DNA of 16,016 bases from an uncultured Saprospiraceae bacterium (GCA_937921525.1 CAKZUM010000710.1:1-16016), one strand, 5' to 3'. Counted from the first letter of the stretch, positions 7,244 through 14,938 are shown. The notes: generated from the sequence alone by a model not told the origin. Made by a program: numbers and translations.

Positions 7244-8506
7244 TTATCTAATTTTCAAAGTAATAATCGTAAGGATCGCTAGTAATACACAAACAATCCA
7301 AAATCTAGAAACAATTTTGGCTTCGTGCATTCCCTTCTTTTGATAGTGGTGATGCAAAGGGGACATTAATAATATCCTTCTGCCTTCCCCATATTTTTTC
7401 TTCGTGTATTTAAAGTAAGAAACTTGAACCATTACAGATAGATTTTCTACCAAGAAAATACCACACAGTAAAGGAATCATTAGTTCTTTTCTAATCAAAA
7501 TAGCCAATGTCGCAATGACACCTCCTAGCATTAGACTTCCTGTATCTCCCATAAATACGCGTGCGGGATAGGCATTATGCCATAAAAATCCAACACATCC
7601 TCCGATCAAACAGGCACTATAAATAACTAATTCTTCACTAAATGGGAGGTATAGTATATTTAGATAGTCCGCAAATACCGTATTACTAGATACATATGCC
7701 AGAATGCAGAGTGTTCCACTTACTATAGCGGAGACCCCTGTAGCCAAGCCATCTAATCCATCTGTCAAGTTTGCGCCGTTTGATACAGCAGATACCACTA
7801 CTATTATCAAAGGGATAAACAATAGTCCGACGTATTTCTTAGCGTCTTTTCCCAAGAAAGATAAAAAATTGGAATAATTCAATTCATTATTTTTCAAGAA
7901 AGGAACAGTCGTTAAAGGTTCCTTGATATAGGCCCACTCCTTCACTTTTGAAGGGTTCGTCTCATCTATTGGTACTTCTAGTATTTCTGTAATCGTATAA
8001 TTTTTGTCGAAAGCTGCTTCTATATCCATCCTGACCACTATATCTTGGCTATACAACATAACAATTCCAACAATTGCTCCTAATACGATTTGTCCTAATA
8101 TTTTAAACTTCCCTTGAAGTCCTTGTTTATCTTTTTTAAAAACTTTAATGTAATCATCCAAAAAACCTATACTCGCCATCCATATCGTTGCGAATAGCAT
8201 TAATAGTGCATAGGTATTTGTCAAATCATTCAGTAGGAGGCAAGGAATCATTATTGCTAGAACAATAATAACACCGCCCATTGTAGGCGTTCCTTCTTTT
8301 TCTTTTTGTCCCTTTAGCCCTAGATCTCTAACTGTTTCTCCGACTTGCTGTCTCCGTAAAAAGCGAATGATTCTGCCTCCGAATATAATAGAGATAATCA
8401 AAGATAAAATAGCCGCTACTCCTGCTCTAAAGGTAATAAATTGAAAAAGACTTGCTCCTTTTATTTCATAAGCTGTCTCAAGCCACTCAAATAGATGGTA
8501 AAGCAT
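7244..8506 (-). CDS. mraY: MraY, phospho-N-acetylmuramoyl-pentapeptide transferase
   Basis: MraY transfers phospho-MurNAc-pentapeptide to undecaprenyl phosphate, forming lipid I in the inner membrane. The 420-residue polytopic protein shows the catalytic aspartates D117-D118 in LDDYIKVFKKDKQGL, NGANLTDGLDGLA (243-255), VFMGDTGS (317-324), and the HHH motif in PLHHHYQKKG (383-392). It is about 60 residues longer than E. coli MraY. The extra residues lie mostly at about 155-225, a polar loop between membrane helices that I associate with Bacteroidota homologues. The ATG start is clear. It is flanked by gaps of 505 bp upstream and 709 bp downstream, so co-transcription with both neighbours is less certain than elsewhere. 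Confidence 0.98.
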   Translation of the reverse strand: MLYHLFEWLETAYEIKGASLFQFITFRAGVAAILSLIISIIFGGRIIRFLRRQQVGETVRDLGLKGQKEKEGTPTMGGVIIVLAIMIPCLLLNDLTNTYALLMLFATIWMASIGFLDDYIKVFKKDKQGLQGKFKILGQIVLGAIVGIVMLYSQDIVVRMDIEAAFDKNYTITEILEVPIDETNPSKVKEWAYIKEPLTTVPFLKNNELNYSNFLSFLGKDAKKYVGLLFIPLIIVVVSAVSNGANLTDGLDGLATGVSAIVSGTLCILAYVSSNTVFADYLNILYLPFSEELVIYSACLIGGCVGFLWHNAYPARVFMGDTGSLMLGGVIATLAILIRKELMIPLLCGIFLVENLSVMVQVSYFKYTKKKYGEGRRILLMSPLHHHYQKKGMHEAKIVSRFWIVCVLLAILTIITLKIR

Positions 8507-8775
8507 AGTTTTCTTCCGCTGGTATAAATTCTTCTCTTTAGGAATAGATTATTTATTATCTATTTCCTTATTAGATGTCCCTTCTAAAAGAATTATCTAC
8601 CTGTAGTTTAATATAGTCCGAATTAGTATATTTTATTTCCTTAACATCAATCTAGATCACAAAATCTTTTTTAATATTAAAAAAAATACTAACTTACTAG
8701 TTGTGTTTAGTATATTGTCGACTTAAAACGGTAATTGCTTTGTTTTAGCGTAGTTTGAAAACTAAATGACTAGTT

Positions 8776-8882
8776 ATCTGTTCAAAAAAACAGATACAGC
8801 GAGTATAATTAACTTTTATTTGGATTGTTAATGAAATAGTGCCTTTCCAATCTTTACAAAAATTACTCGCTGTAATCTGTTC
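8776..8882. repeat. Inverted repeat with 22-bp arms between murE and mraY
   Basis: The left arm AACAGATACAGCGAGTATAA (8789-8808) matches the reverse complement of 8861-8882, GAACAGATTACAGCGAGTAA, apart from small offsets; the loop is about 50 nt. A short perfect hairpin ATCTGT/ACAGAT (8776-8781 with 8790-8795) overlaps the left arm. ATCTGTTCAAAA recurs as a direct repeat at 8776 and 8875, flanking the structure. It could be a long mRNA hairpin or a remnant small mobile repeat. Confidence 0.6.
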
Positions 8883-8934
8883 AAAACATCAATCTGAGAA
8901 TGATAATAGTTCTTAGTACAAATTACTTTTAGGC

Positions 8935-8948
8935 GTTGCAGGTTGCAG
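8935..8948. repeat. Two tandem GTTGCAG heptamers near the murE 3' end
   Basis: GTTGCAG is repeated exactly twice (8935-8941 and 8942-8948), followed by a degenerate CTTTGCT. It is short enough to be chance, but it has the same 7-bp period as the larger repeats in the other long gaps of the cluster. Confidence 0.35.
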
Positions 8949-9011
8949 CTTTGCTATCATTACATGCGTGACTATGTTTTTGATTCCTTCAGCAAGGCTG
9001 CTCCCTTAACG

Positions 9012-10463
9012 CTAACGAAGTTTGTTTATTAAAGTCTGTTTATCGTCAAAAGGAAACTTTTCCCCTTTTATTTCTTGGTATTTTTCATGTCCTTTTCCAG
9101 CTATGAGGATAATATCTCCTACCTTAGCTAGCTTACAAGCTGTTTTTATTGCTTGCGCTCTATTTTCAATCACTAATACTTTGTCAGAAGCTGATTCTGG
9201 AACACCTTGTTCCATTTCTTCCAAAATATGATGCGGGTCTTCACTGCGAGGATTATCCGATGTCAAAATAATGGTATCACTTTTTTGACAAGCCACTTTG
9301 GCCATAATAGGCCTTTTCTTTCGATCTCTATCTCCTCCGCAGCCAACCACGGTTATAATTTGTTGTGCCTTAGTGGCTATTTTCTGAATAGTATTCAACA
9401 CATTTTCTAGTGCATCTGGCGTATGGGCATAGTCAATAATGCCTATCTTTCCTTGAAGTATTACTGTATCAAATCGACCTTCTGCGGCTTTAAGATTGCT
9501 CAGTATCAACAATAATTCTTCTGGATCCACTCCTAATAAATCCCCCACTCCATACACCGATAATAAATTATAAGCATTGAAGACACCTATTAGTCTACAA
9601 AATACTGCTTGGTCGTTGAATGTTAGATGCAAACCATCAATTCTATTTTCCAGTATTTTAGCTTTATAGCTTGCTATTCTTTGTAAACTATAAGTTGCTA
9701 TCTCCGCTTTTGTATTTTGTACCATTATTCGACCTTGCTTATCGTCTATGTTAGTCAAAGCAAATGCGGTGTCAGGCAAATCGTCAAAGAACTTTTTCTT
9801 TGCGTTAATATATTCTTTAAAGGTTTTATGGTAATCCAGATGGTCATGGGATAAGTTAGTAAATATCCCTCCTCTGAATTGTAAACCTTTTATTCTGTTT
9901 TGGTGAATAGCATGTGAACTGACTTCCATAAATGCGTAGGTGCATCCTGCTTCTACCATTTGTTGGAGTAAAGCGTTGATAGTCAGTGCGTCGGGTGTTG
10001 TGTGTGTAGCCTTTAGGACTTGAGAACCAATCTTATTCTCCACGGTAGACAACAGTCCCACCTTGTATCCCAATTGAGTAAATAATTGGTATAGAAGCGT
10101 GGCGATCGTCGTTTTTCCATTCGTTCCAGTAACGCCTATTAGCTGTAGTTTTCTTGACGGGTGATCGTATATATTTTGAGCGATTAAGCCCAATGCAACA
10201 GACGTATCTGCTACTTGTATATAAGTTGTGTGAGCTACTTGGTCTTCTTTTTCTGGTATATCCTCACAGACAATTGCAACGGCACCGAGTTTAATAGCTT
10301 TCGAGATGTACTGATGTCCATCCACTTGTGTGCCTCGCACAGCTACAAACAGGCTACCCTGCTCTACTTTTCTAGAATCAAAAACAGTGGAAGTTATTTG
10401 TTTGTCGGAATCACCGATAGTGTTCTCGATGGCAATTCCTGATAGTAATTGAGAAATTTTCAT
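9012..10463 (-). CDS. murE: MurE, UDP-MurNAc-tripeptide synthetase (meso-DAP ligase)
   Basis: MurE is a cytoplasmic ATP-dependent ligase that adds the third amino acid to UDP-MurNAc-L-Ala-D-Glu. The 483-residue product has the three-domain Mur ligase layout: a UDP-binding N-domain, the ATP P-loop GVTGTNGKTT (110-119), HTTPD (154-158), the lysine-rich segment around K223-225 expected to hold the carbamylated Lys, DYAHTPD (344-350), GCGGDRD (374-380), DNPR (403-406) and GKGHE (456-460). DNPR is the signature of meso-diaminopimelate-adding enzymes, so mDAP peptidoglycan is predicted. The ATG start is 26 bp after ftsI. It is the only Mur ligase in the window; the MurC, MurD and MurF genes must be elsewhere. 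Confidence 0.97.
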   Translation of the reverse strand: MKISQLLSGIAIENTIGDSDKQITSTVFDSRKVEQGSLFVAVRGTQVDGHQYISKAIKLGAVAIVCEDIPEKEDQVAHTTYIQVADTSVALGLIAQNIYDHPSRKLQLIGVTGTNGKTTIATLLYQLFTQLGYKVGLLSTVENKIGSQVLKATHTTPDALTINALLQQMVEAGCTYAFMEVSSHAIHQNRIKGLQFRGGIFTNLSHDHLDYHKTFKEYINAKKKFFDDLPDTAFALTNIDDKQGRIMVQNTKAEIATYSLQRIASYKAKILENRIDGLHLTFNDQAVFCRLIGVFNAYNLLSVYGVGDLLGVDPEELLLILSNLKAAEGRFDTVILQGKIGIIDYAHTPDALENVLNTIQKIATKAQQIITVVGCGGDRDRKKRPIMAKVACQKSDTIILTSDNPRSEDPHHILEEMEQGVPESASDKVLVIENRAQAIKTACKLAKVGDIILIAGKGHEKYQEIKGEKFPFDDKQTLINKLR

Positions 10464-10489
10464 AGTGTGAGGAGCTTTAATTAATCAGC

Positions 10490-12658
10490 CTATCCTAGAT
10501 AGAGCTTAATTTGTTGTCCTCTAATCTTGGTACCAGGGATCAATGATTGTCTAACCACTTTACCCACGCCACCAACTGTAACTTCTAGTCCTCTATTTTC
10601 TAGTATAAATAGGGCATCTCTCAAACCCATTCCTACTACATTAGGTACTTCTTTTTCAGGAATCATTCTTCTATTAAAACTTAAAGAATCAGATTCTGCT
10701 TGAATCAAAGTCCATTCTGAGGTGGAGGGTTGTCGATGTTGCAATCCTAAGTGAGTAAAAATAGACTGAAAATCTTCTTGATAGCCTATATCCTTTTTCG
10801 GTAGGTCCTCTGTTCGGAGCTTGGATATGGAACTGTTCACGTTTGTCATGGATTGATAGAATGCTGATTGTGTTTCAAAACACCGATCAGCAATTTTTCG
10901 AAAAACAGGACCCGCTACTTCTCCCCCATAATAACTGTTTACACGGGGATCATCTATAACGACAATACAAGAGTAGATTGGATTTTCTGCAGGAAAATAT
11001 CCCACAAAAGAGGCTACATGATGAATTTCAGTTTTCTTTATTTTATGATAATTGGCTTGTGTCGTACCTGTTTTACCTGCGAAACGGTATTGATTCGTTT
11101 TTAACTCCATTGCTGTCCCTCGCTCTACTACACCTTCTAATAACTCTTTGACTTTTTTGATAGTTGCTTTCGATACTATTCGTCTATTGACGACAGTAGG
11201 TGGAAATTTTTCTATCGTTTCTCCAAAGAGTTGCATTTCAGTGACCAAAGTTGGCTTCATTAATAAGCCATCATTTGCCACCATGTTATAGAAAGTGAGT
11301 ATTTGAAGAGGGGTGAACATGGTTTCATAACCAATTGCCATCCAAGGTAAGGTGGTACCACTCCATAAATCTTCTTTGTTGTAAGCTTCTTTAATGTAAG
11401 GCTTTTCTTCTCCTTTTATCTCCACACCTGTTGGCAGATGTAAATAAAAAGATTTTAGGCGATTGATAAATTGCTCTGCGGTTCGTTTATTCTTACCGTA
11501 GAAATAATTTACCAGTTTTGCCATTCCTACATTAGAGGATATTTCGAAGGCACGACGGATAGAGATCGTATCTGAAACAAAAGATTCTTTTCCAGAATCT
11601 ACTAAGGTTTCTTCATAAAACTCATAGCGACCAGAGTCTATTTCAATGAGGTTGTCTAATTCGATATGGCCATCTTCTAACAAAGCCATGATAGAGGCTA
11701 ATTTAAAAGTAGAGCCAGGCTCAAATAAAGTACCTACCCCAAAATTGAATAGTTCTCCGTAGCCACCTCTGTCGTTTTGTTGTAAATTGGCAATCGCTTT
11801 AATTGCACCCGTTTTTACTTCCATCACAATAGCAGTCCCGTAGGCTGCATTGTGCTTTTCGAGTGCTCCGTACAAAGCGTTGTGCGTAATATCTTGTAAA
11901 TTTATATCAAGGGTCGTAACTATATCTTTTCCTTTTTGTGGCTCAATTTGAGTCAAGTCACCAACTGGAATCCAATCACCACCAGCTAGTCTATACATTA
12001 AACGTTTACCAGACTCTCCTTTTAGATCATTGTTAAAATAGCCTTCAAGGCCTATGTTTATATTTCTACTGGTATCTACCCGCCCAATCGTTCGATGGGC
12101 AAGAGAATTAAAAGGTTTTTTTCTGCTGAATCTTTCTTCTGCTATCAAGCCTCCTTGATAGCGACCTAAATTAAGAATTGGAAATGTTTTGATGCGTTCT
12201 AACTCTGTGAAGTCTACAGTATTCTTGATTTTTAAATACTTATTACCAGTAGCACGGCTGTCTTCTATTGCTTGTTTCCAACCGCCCTCTGTACGAGATA
12301 AATTAATAGATGACAAGCATCTAGCCAAAGAATCTACATTTTCTTCAAAAATTTCATCGCTTACAATAGTAGGATCAAATCGTATGTCAAAGAACGGAAG
12401 TGCGGTGGCTAAAATACTGCCATCCGCAGCGAATATATTGCCCCTCTCTGCTTGGAGGGTTTTTTCTTCAATTACTAGTTTGTCACGCATCGTCTGCCAC
12501 TTATCTCCTTCCCAAACCTGTATATGTATGGCTTTCCAAATAACAACGATAGCAAATAATAGAATCATAAATCCAACGATATAGACTCTGATTAATACCT
12601 CGTTTTTTATGTTAATTATCTTTGCCAAGTAGTAGTTTTGATTCTTAGACAAATCCAA
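10490..12658 (-). CDS. ftsI: Septal penicillin-binding protein FtsI (class B PBP, one PASTA domain)
   Basis: FtsI is the D,D-transpeptidase that cross-links septal peptidoglycan made by FtsW. The 722-residue protein has a short cytoplasmic N-terminus, one membrane helix at about 25-44, and a PBP dimerisation region (about 65-230). The transpeptidase domain has SxxK at S316-K319 (EPGSTFKL), SxN at S374-N376 and KTG at 529-531 (FAGKTGTTQ). A linker follows, then one PASTA domain (about 668-722, EVPNVVGMGLRDA). A single C-terminal PASTA is usual in Bacteroidota FtsI. No ATG precedes the membrane helix. The start is probably TTG at 12658, with an in-frame TGA four codons upstream; TTG at codons 3 or 11 are alternatives. 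It lies 55 bp after ftsL and 26 bp before murE. Confidence 0.95.
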   Translation of the reverse strand: MDLSKNQNYYLAKIINIKNEVLIRVYIVGFMILLFAIVVIWKAIHIQVWEGDKWQTMRDKLVIEEKTLQAERGNIFAADGSILATALPFFDIRFDPTIVSDEIFEENVDSLARCLSSINLSRTEGGWKQAIEDSRATGNKYLKIKNTVDFTELERIKTFPILNLGRYQGGLIAEERFSRKKPFNSLAHRTIGRVDTSRNINIGLEGYFNNDLKGESGKRLMYRLAGGDWIPVGDLTQIEPQKGKDIVTTLDINLQDITHNALYGALEKHNAAYGTAIVMEVKTGAIKAIANLQQNDRGGYGELFNFGVGTLFEPGSTFKLASIMALLEDGHIELDNLIEIDSGRYEFYEETLVDSGKESFVSDTISIRRAFEISSNVGMAKLVNYFYGKNKRTAEQFINRLKSFYLHLPTGVEIKGEEKPYIKEAYNKEDLWSGTTLPWMAIGYETMFTPLQILTFYNMVANDGLLMKPTLVTEMQLFGETIEKFPPTVVNRRIVSKATIKKVKELLEGVVERGTAMELKTNQYRFAGKTGTTQANYHKIKKTEIHHVASFVGYFPAENPIYSCIVVIDDPRVNSYYGGEVAGPVFRKIADRCFETQSAFYQSMTNVNSSISKLRTEDLPKKDIGYQEDFQSIFTHLGLQHRQPSTSEWTLIQAESDSLSFNRRMIPEKEVPNVVGMGLRDALFILENRGLEVTVGGVGKVVRQSLIPGTKIRGQQIKLYLG

Positions 12659-12713
12659 TGAAAACAGTCAAAGAATATTAGTTTTCTCTAGAAGGGTTAT
12701 TAAAAACCACTTC

Positions 12714-13022
12714 TTAATCGACGATGATTTTTTTTGGTTGCTTGCCTTTATTGGTCAAGCCTTGTTCCGCTACTACTTTTTCTACCTCTGAATGTTTTGT
12801 ATCATACATTAACTCAGATTTCAAAGAAAGATAGCGTAGTCTCAATTTCTGAACATCTTCTTGTAGGGTTTGAATATCTCTAACTGCTTTTTCGGAATAA
12901 TGTCTATTAGCGATATAAGCAGTGGCTAACAAGCCTACAAAAAATACAAATGGTAAATTATTCAATACCCACTTCGCACTTATCGTACTTAAAGCAGTAT
13001 AATTTTTCTTTTTCTTTGCCAT
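12714..13022 (-). CDS. ftsL: FtsL-like small divisome membrane protein
   Basis: This 102-residue bitopic protein sits at the conserved ftsL position between rsmH and ftsI. It has a lysine-rich N-terminus (MAKKKKNY), one membrane helix at about 19-38, then a helical, coiled-coil-prone segment (about 43-75, QTLQEDVQKLRLRYLSLKSE) and a basic tail. That layout matches FtsL, which forms a complex with FtsB/FtsQ and activates FtsWI. Sequence conservation in this family is low, so the assignment rests on size, topology and position. The ATG start is only 3 bp after the rsmH stop, which suggests translational coupling. Confidence 0.88.
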   Translation of the reverse strand: MAKKKKNYTALSTISAKWVLNNLPFVFFVGLLATAYIANRHYSEKAVRDIQTLQEDVQKLRLRYLSLKSELMYDTKHSEVEKVVAEQGLTNKGKQPKKIIVD

Positions 13023-13025
13023 CAG

Positions 13026-13940
13026 CTAGTTGTCTAGATTCTTTTCAACTACTCTCATTTTTGCACTGCGGGCTCTAGGGTTTCTTTTGATTTCTTCCTC
13101 AGAGGGTACTAGTGGTTTTCTAGTGATCTGTTTGAAAGGCTTCAATATATTTCCATAAAAGTCTTTTTCTGGAATCCCTTTAAAATTACCTGCCTTGAAA
13201 AAATTCTTGACCACTCGATCTTCTAAAGAGTGATAACTTATCACGACTAAACGGCCACCCGGTTTTAAAGCTTGTGCCGCCTCTTCTATAAATGTCTTTA
13301 AGGAGTTGATTTCATCATTGACTTCTATTCTCAATGCTTGGAAAATCTGAGATAGATAACGATTTCGATTGCCTCGTATTAGCGGCTCTAGCAAATGTAA
13401 AAACTGCCCAGAAGTTCTAATCTCTCTATTCCTTCGTTCTGAAGCTATCTTTTGTGCAACCGTTTTTGCATTTCTAACTTCTCCATATTCACTCAACACT
13501 TGTTGCAATTCCTCAGGCGAATAGTCATTTAAAACATCAATCGCTGTTTTATCACTAGACTGATTCATTCGCATATCCAATAAGGTATCTTGACGAAAAG
13601 TAAAGCCTCTGTCTCCTTCATCGAATTGGTGAGAAGAAACGCCTAAATCCGCTAAGATGCCATCTACTTCTTTATGCCCATATAAGCGGATAAATTGCTT
13701 TAAGTAACTGTAGTTACTATGCGCAAATGAAAATCGCTTATCATCAGGCACATTTTTTTCTGCATCTGCATCTTGATCAAAGCCTATTAAATGACCTTTG
13801 TCATTCAGGTGTTCTAAAATCACTTTGGAATGTCCGCCACCACCGAAGGTGACATCAACGTAAACTCCCGAAGGATTTATTTTTAATGCCGATATACTTT
13901 CAGAAAGTAGTACCGGTATATGATAGTCGCTAAATTCCAA
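13026..13940 (-). CDS. rsmH: RsmH, 16S rRNA m4C1402 methyltransferase (MraW)
   Basis: RsmH uses S-adenosylmethionine to N4-methylate C1402 in the 16S rRNA decoding centre. The 304-residue protein begins HIPVLLSES (7-15), characteristic of the family. It has the SAM-binding motif VDVTFGGGGHS (28-38), GFDQDADA (53-60), DGILADLGVSSHQFD (93-107) leading to DRGFTFR (110-116), and LKPGGRLVVISYHSLEDRVVK (225-245, key residues ISYHSLEDR). The start is TTG at 13940: an in-frame TAA lies four codons upstream and no ATG is available before the conserved HIPVLL. It lies 14 bp after mraZ and 3 bp before ftsL. Confidence 0.97.
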   Translation of the reverse strand: MEFSDYHIPVLLSESISALKINPSGVYVDVTFGGGGHSKVILEHLNDKGHLIGFDQDADAEKNVPDDKRFSFAHSNYSYLKQFIRLYGHKEVDGILADLGVSSHQFDEGDRGFTFRQDTLLDMRMNQSSDKTAIDVLNDYSPEELQQVLSEYGEVRNAKTVAQKIASERRNREIRTSGQFLHLLEPLIRGNRNRYLSQIFQALRIEVNDEINSLKTFIEEAAQALKPGGRLVVISYHSLEDRVVKNFFKAGNFKGIPEKDFYGNILKPFKQITRKPLVPSEEEIKRNPRARSAKMRVVEKNLDN

Positions 13941-13954
13941 GTTTTGTTCTTATG

Positions 13955-14470
13955 TTATTGATCGGATGTCCATCCAGTACCAGGCTTACTGCTTACCTGT
14001 ACTTCCACTTCTACTTTCTTATCCTCTTCTTTCGTCATTACTTGTTGAGCAAGACTAGAGAAATCTTGTGGTTCGTTATCCAACTGCTCTTCGTAGGCTG
14101 CTGCATCCCACACCTCCACTCGATCTTTATAAGCAAATAGTACTACCTCTTTTGTAATACCAGCATAAGCGGTTAATCGCTTAGGAAACAAGAGTCTTTC
14201 TGCCGAATCCGTAGCTATCTCTGAGGCACCTCTATAAAAATACCTTACAAACGCTCGGTTTTTTTCATCGTAGACATTCAACTCATCAATATCTTTCGTA
14301 ATTTTATTCCAAACTTCTTGAGGATATAACATTAAGCATTTATCGAATCCTCGATTAACTACAAATTTGTAGTTTTCAGATTCCCCCAACTGCTTCAAGA
14401 GTGCAGAAGGCATACGTACACGCCCTTTTGCATCAATCTTGCAATCATATTCTCCTAGTAGTTGAGGCAT
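13955..14470 (-). CDS. mraZ: MraZ, transcriptional regulator of the dcw cluster
   Basis: MraZ is a ring-forming DNA-binding protein that represses its own operon by binding short tandem boxes upstream of mraZ. The 171-residue product contains two swapped SpoVT/AbrB-type units with the family DxxxR element: CKIDAKGRVRMP (10-21) and ATDSAERLLFPKRL (86-99), followed by the KEVVLFAYKDRVEVWD strand region (107-122). A charged C-terminal tail of about 35 residues (rich in Lys, Glu and Val) makes it longer than the roughly 150-residue E. coli protein. The start is ATG at 14470. It is the first gene of the cluster, and candidate operator boxes lie 60-85 bp upstream. Confidence 0.96.
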   Translation of the reverse strand: MPQLLGEYDCKIDAKGRVRMPSALLKQLGESENYKFVVNRGFDKCLMLYPQEVWNKITKDIDELNVYDEKNRAFVRYFYRGASEIATDSAERLLFPKRLTAYAGITKEVVLFAYKDRVEVWDAAAYEEQLDNEPQDFSSLAQQVMTKEEDKKVEVEVQVSSKPGTGWTSDQ

Positions 14471-14511
14471 CTCGTTTGATGAAAAATGGTTTAAATTCTC
14501 TTATCTTCAAT

Positions 14512-14519
14512 CAAAAGTA
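14512..14519 (-). promoter_or_regulatory. Candidate -7 element of the dcw promoter
   Basis: Read on the minus strand this is TACTTTTG, an exact match to the Bacteroidota -7 consensus TAnnTTTG, 42 bp upstream of the mraZ ATG. The -33 region has no clean TTG; the nearest fit is a GTG 21 bp upstream, inside the MraZ boxes. In a by-eye scan of the cluster's intergenic gaps this was the only exact minus-strand match, which supports a main promoter here. Confidence 0.5.
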
Positions 14520-14524
14520 GAGTT

Positions 14525-14556
14525 TTTTACCACTTCTTCCCACTTTTTACCACTTT
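14525..14556 (-). promoter_or_regulatory. MraZ operator: three AGTGG boxes at 10-bp spacing
   Basis: On the minus strand three units AGTGGTAAAA, AGTGGGAAGA and AGTGGTAAAA follow each other exactly; the plus-strand CCACT cores are at 14530, 14540 and 14550. Known MraZ operators are GTGGN/TGGGN boxes with 5-nt spacers upstream of mraZ, so one helical turn per box fits well. The boxes overlap the expected -33 side of the promoter, consistent with autorepression by occlusion. Confidence 0.85.
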
Positions 14557-14646
14557 TTTTTCCAAAAAAGTTGGCTGTTCCCCTATACGCCTATGTAATT
14601 TAACAATTGTTTCATTTTTTTGATTACAAACACTTTGTTTAAGTTG

Positions 14647-14703
14647 AAAATAATCAAATAATTTATTAAAATAATCAAATTTTCATTAATAATTGATTAT
14701 CAA
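14647..14703. promoter_or_regulatory. AT-rich direct repeats and dyad, possible regulator site
   Basis: AAAATAATCAAAT occurs exactly twice (14647-14659 and 14668-14680), 21 bp apart, i.e. two helical turns. It is followed by the perfect dyad TTGATTATCAA (14693-14703), whose half-site matches the ATCAA within the repeats. The region lies between mraZ and a possible small plus-strand gene. The sequence is very AT-rich, so some chance similarity is expected. Confidence 0.4.
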
Positions 14704-14709
14704 TGCGAT

Positions 14710-14820
14710 ATGAAAATTAATAAAACACATACTATTTTGTCTTATCTTCTGCTGTTATTTCTTTCGCATGACACCTTTTTACTATATGTGTCAAAATGCT
14801 TCCCAAAAATATATTGTTAA
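14710..14820 (+). CDS. Possible 36-residue small hydrophobic peptide
   Basis: ATG at 14710 opens a 36-codon frame ending in TAA at 14818-14820. The peptide starts MKINKTHT, has the hydrophobic run ILSYLLLLFLS (9-19), and ends SKCFPKIYC. A basic start followed by a leucine-rich core looks like a signal peptide or a single-helix micropeptide. A strong plus-strand intrinsic terminator lies 84 bp downstream (14904-14938), which would suit a short transcript. No Shine-Dalgarno is present, which is uninformative in this phylum. I recognise no family. It could also be the remnant of a secreted protein's N-terminus or a chance frame. Confidence 0.3.
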   Translation: MKINKTHTILSYLLLLFLSHDTFLLYVSKCFPKIYC

Positions 14821-14872
14821 ACTTCTAATGTTTTAGGAAAAAATAGGCAATTCCATAAGCTCATTTTCTATT

Positions 14873-14938
14873 CCACTGTAAGTGGTCCAATGAAACGTAC
14901 AGCTTGATCGGACACTGCAAGTGATCCGATCAATTTTT
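14873..14938 (+). terminator. Plus-strand intrinsic terminator with duplicated CACTGYAAGTG dyad
   Basis: TTGATCGGACACT (14904-14916) pairs with AGTG-A-TCCGATCAA (14920-14933) as a 13-bp stem with one bulged A and a 3-nt loop, followed by TTTTT (14934-14938), a textbook intrinsic terminator for plus-strand transcripts. The loop-side dyad CACTGCAAGTG (14913-14923) is repeated upstream as CACTGTAAGTG (14874-14884), itself a small hairpin CCACT/AGTGG. The two 21-bp segments starting at 14874 and 14913 agree at 17 positions. No large gene lies upstream on this strand, so the transcript would be short. Confidence 0.7.

Larger units (their letters stand above)
8507..9011. other. Non-coding gap between murE and mraY
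   Basis: No coding region is supported here; in the E. coli order this is the murF position. Landmarks are a perfect AT palindrome TTTTTTAATATTAAAAAA (8667-8684), a long inverted repeat (8789-8882, listed separately), and two tandem GTTGCAG heptamers (8935-8948) close to the murE stop. I found no TAnnTTTG promoter match reading toward mraY. Confidence 0.5.

Noticed and set aside
9022..12584. Plus-strand open frames opposite murE and ftsI
   Set aside because: They are antisense to genes with clear catalytic motifs and have no recognisable protein features.
13952..14140. Plus-strand 62-residue frame opposite mraZ
   Set aside because: It is fully antisense to mraZ and carries no independent support.
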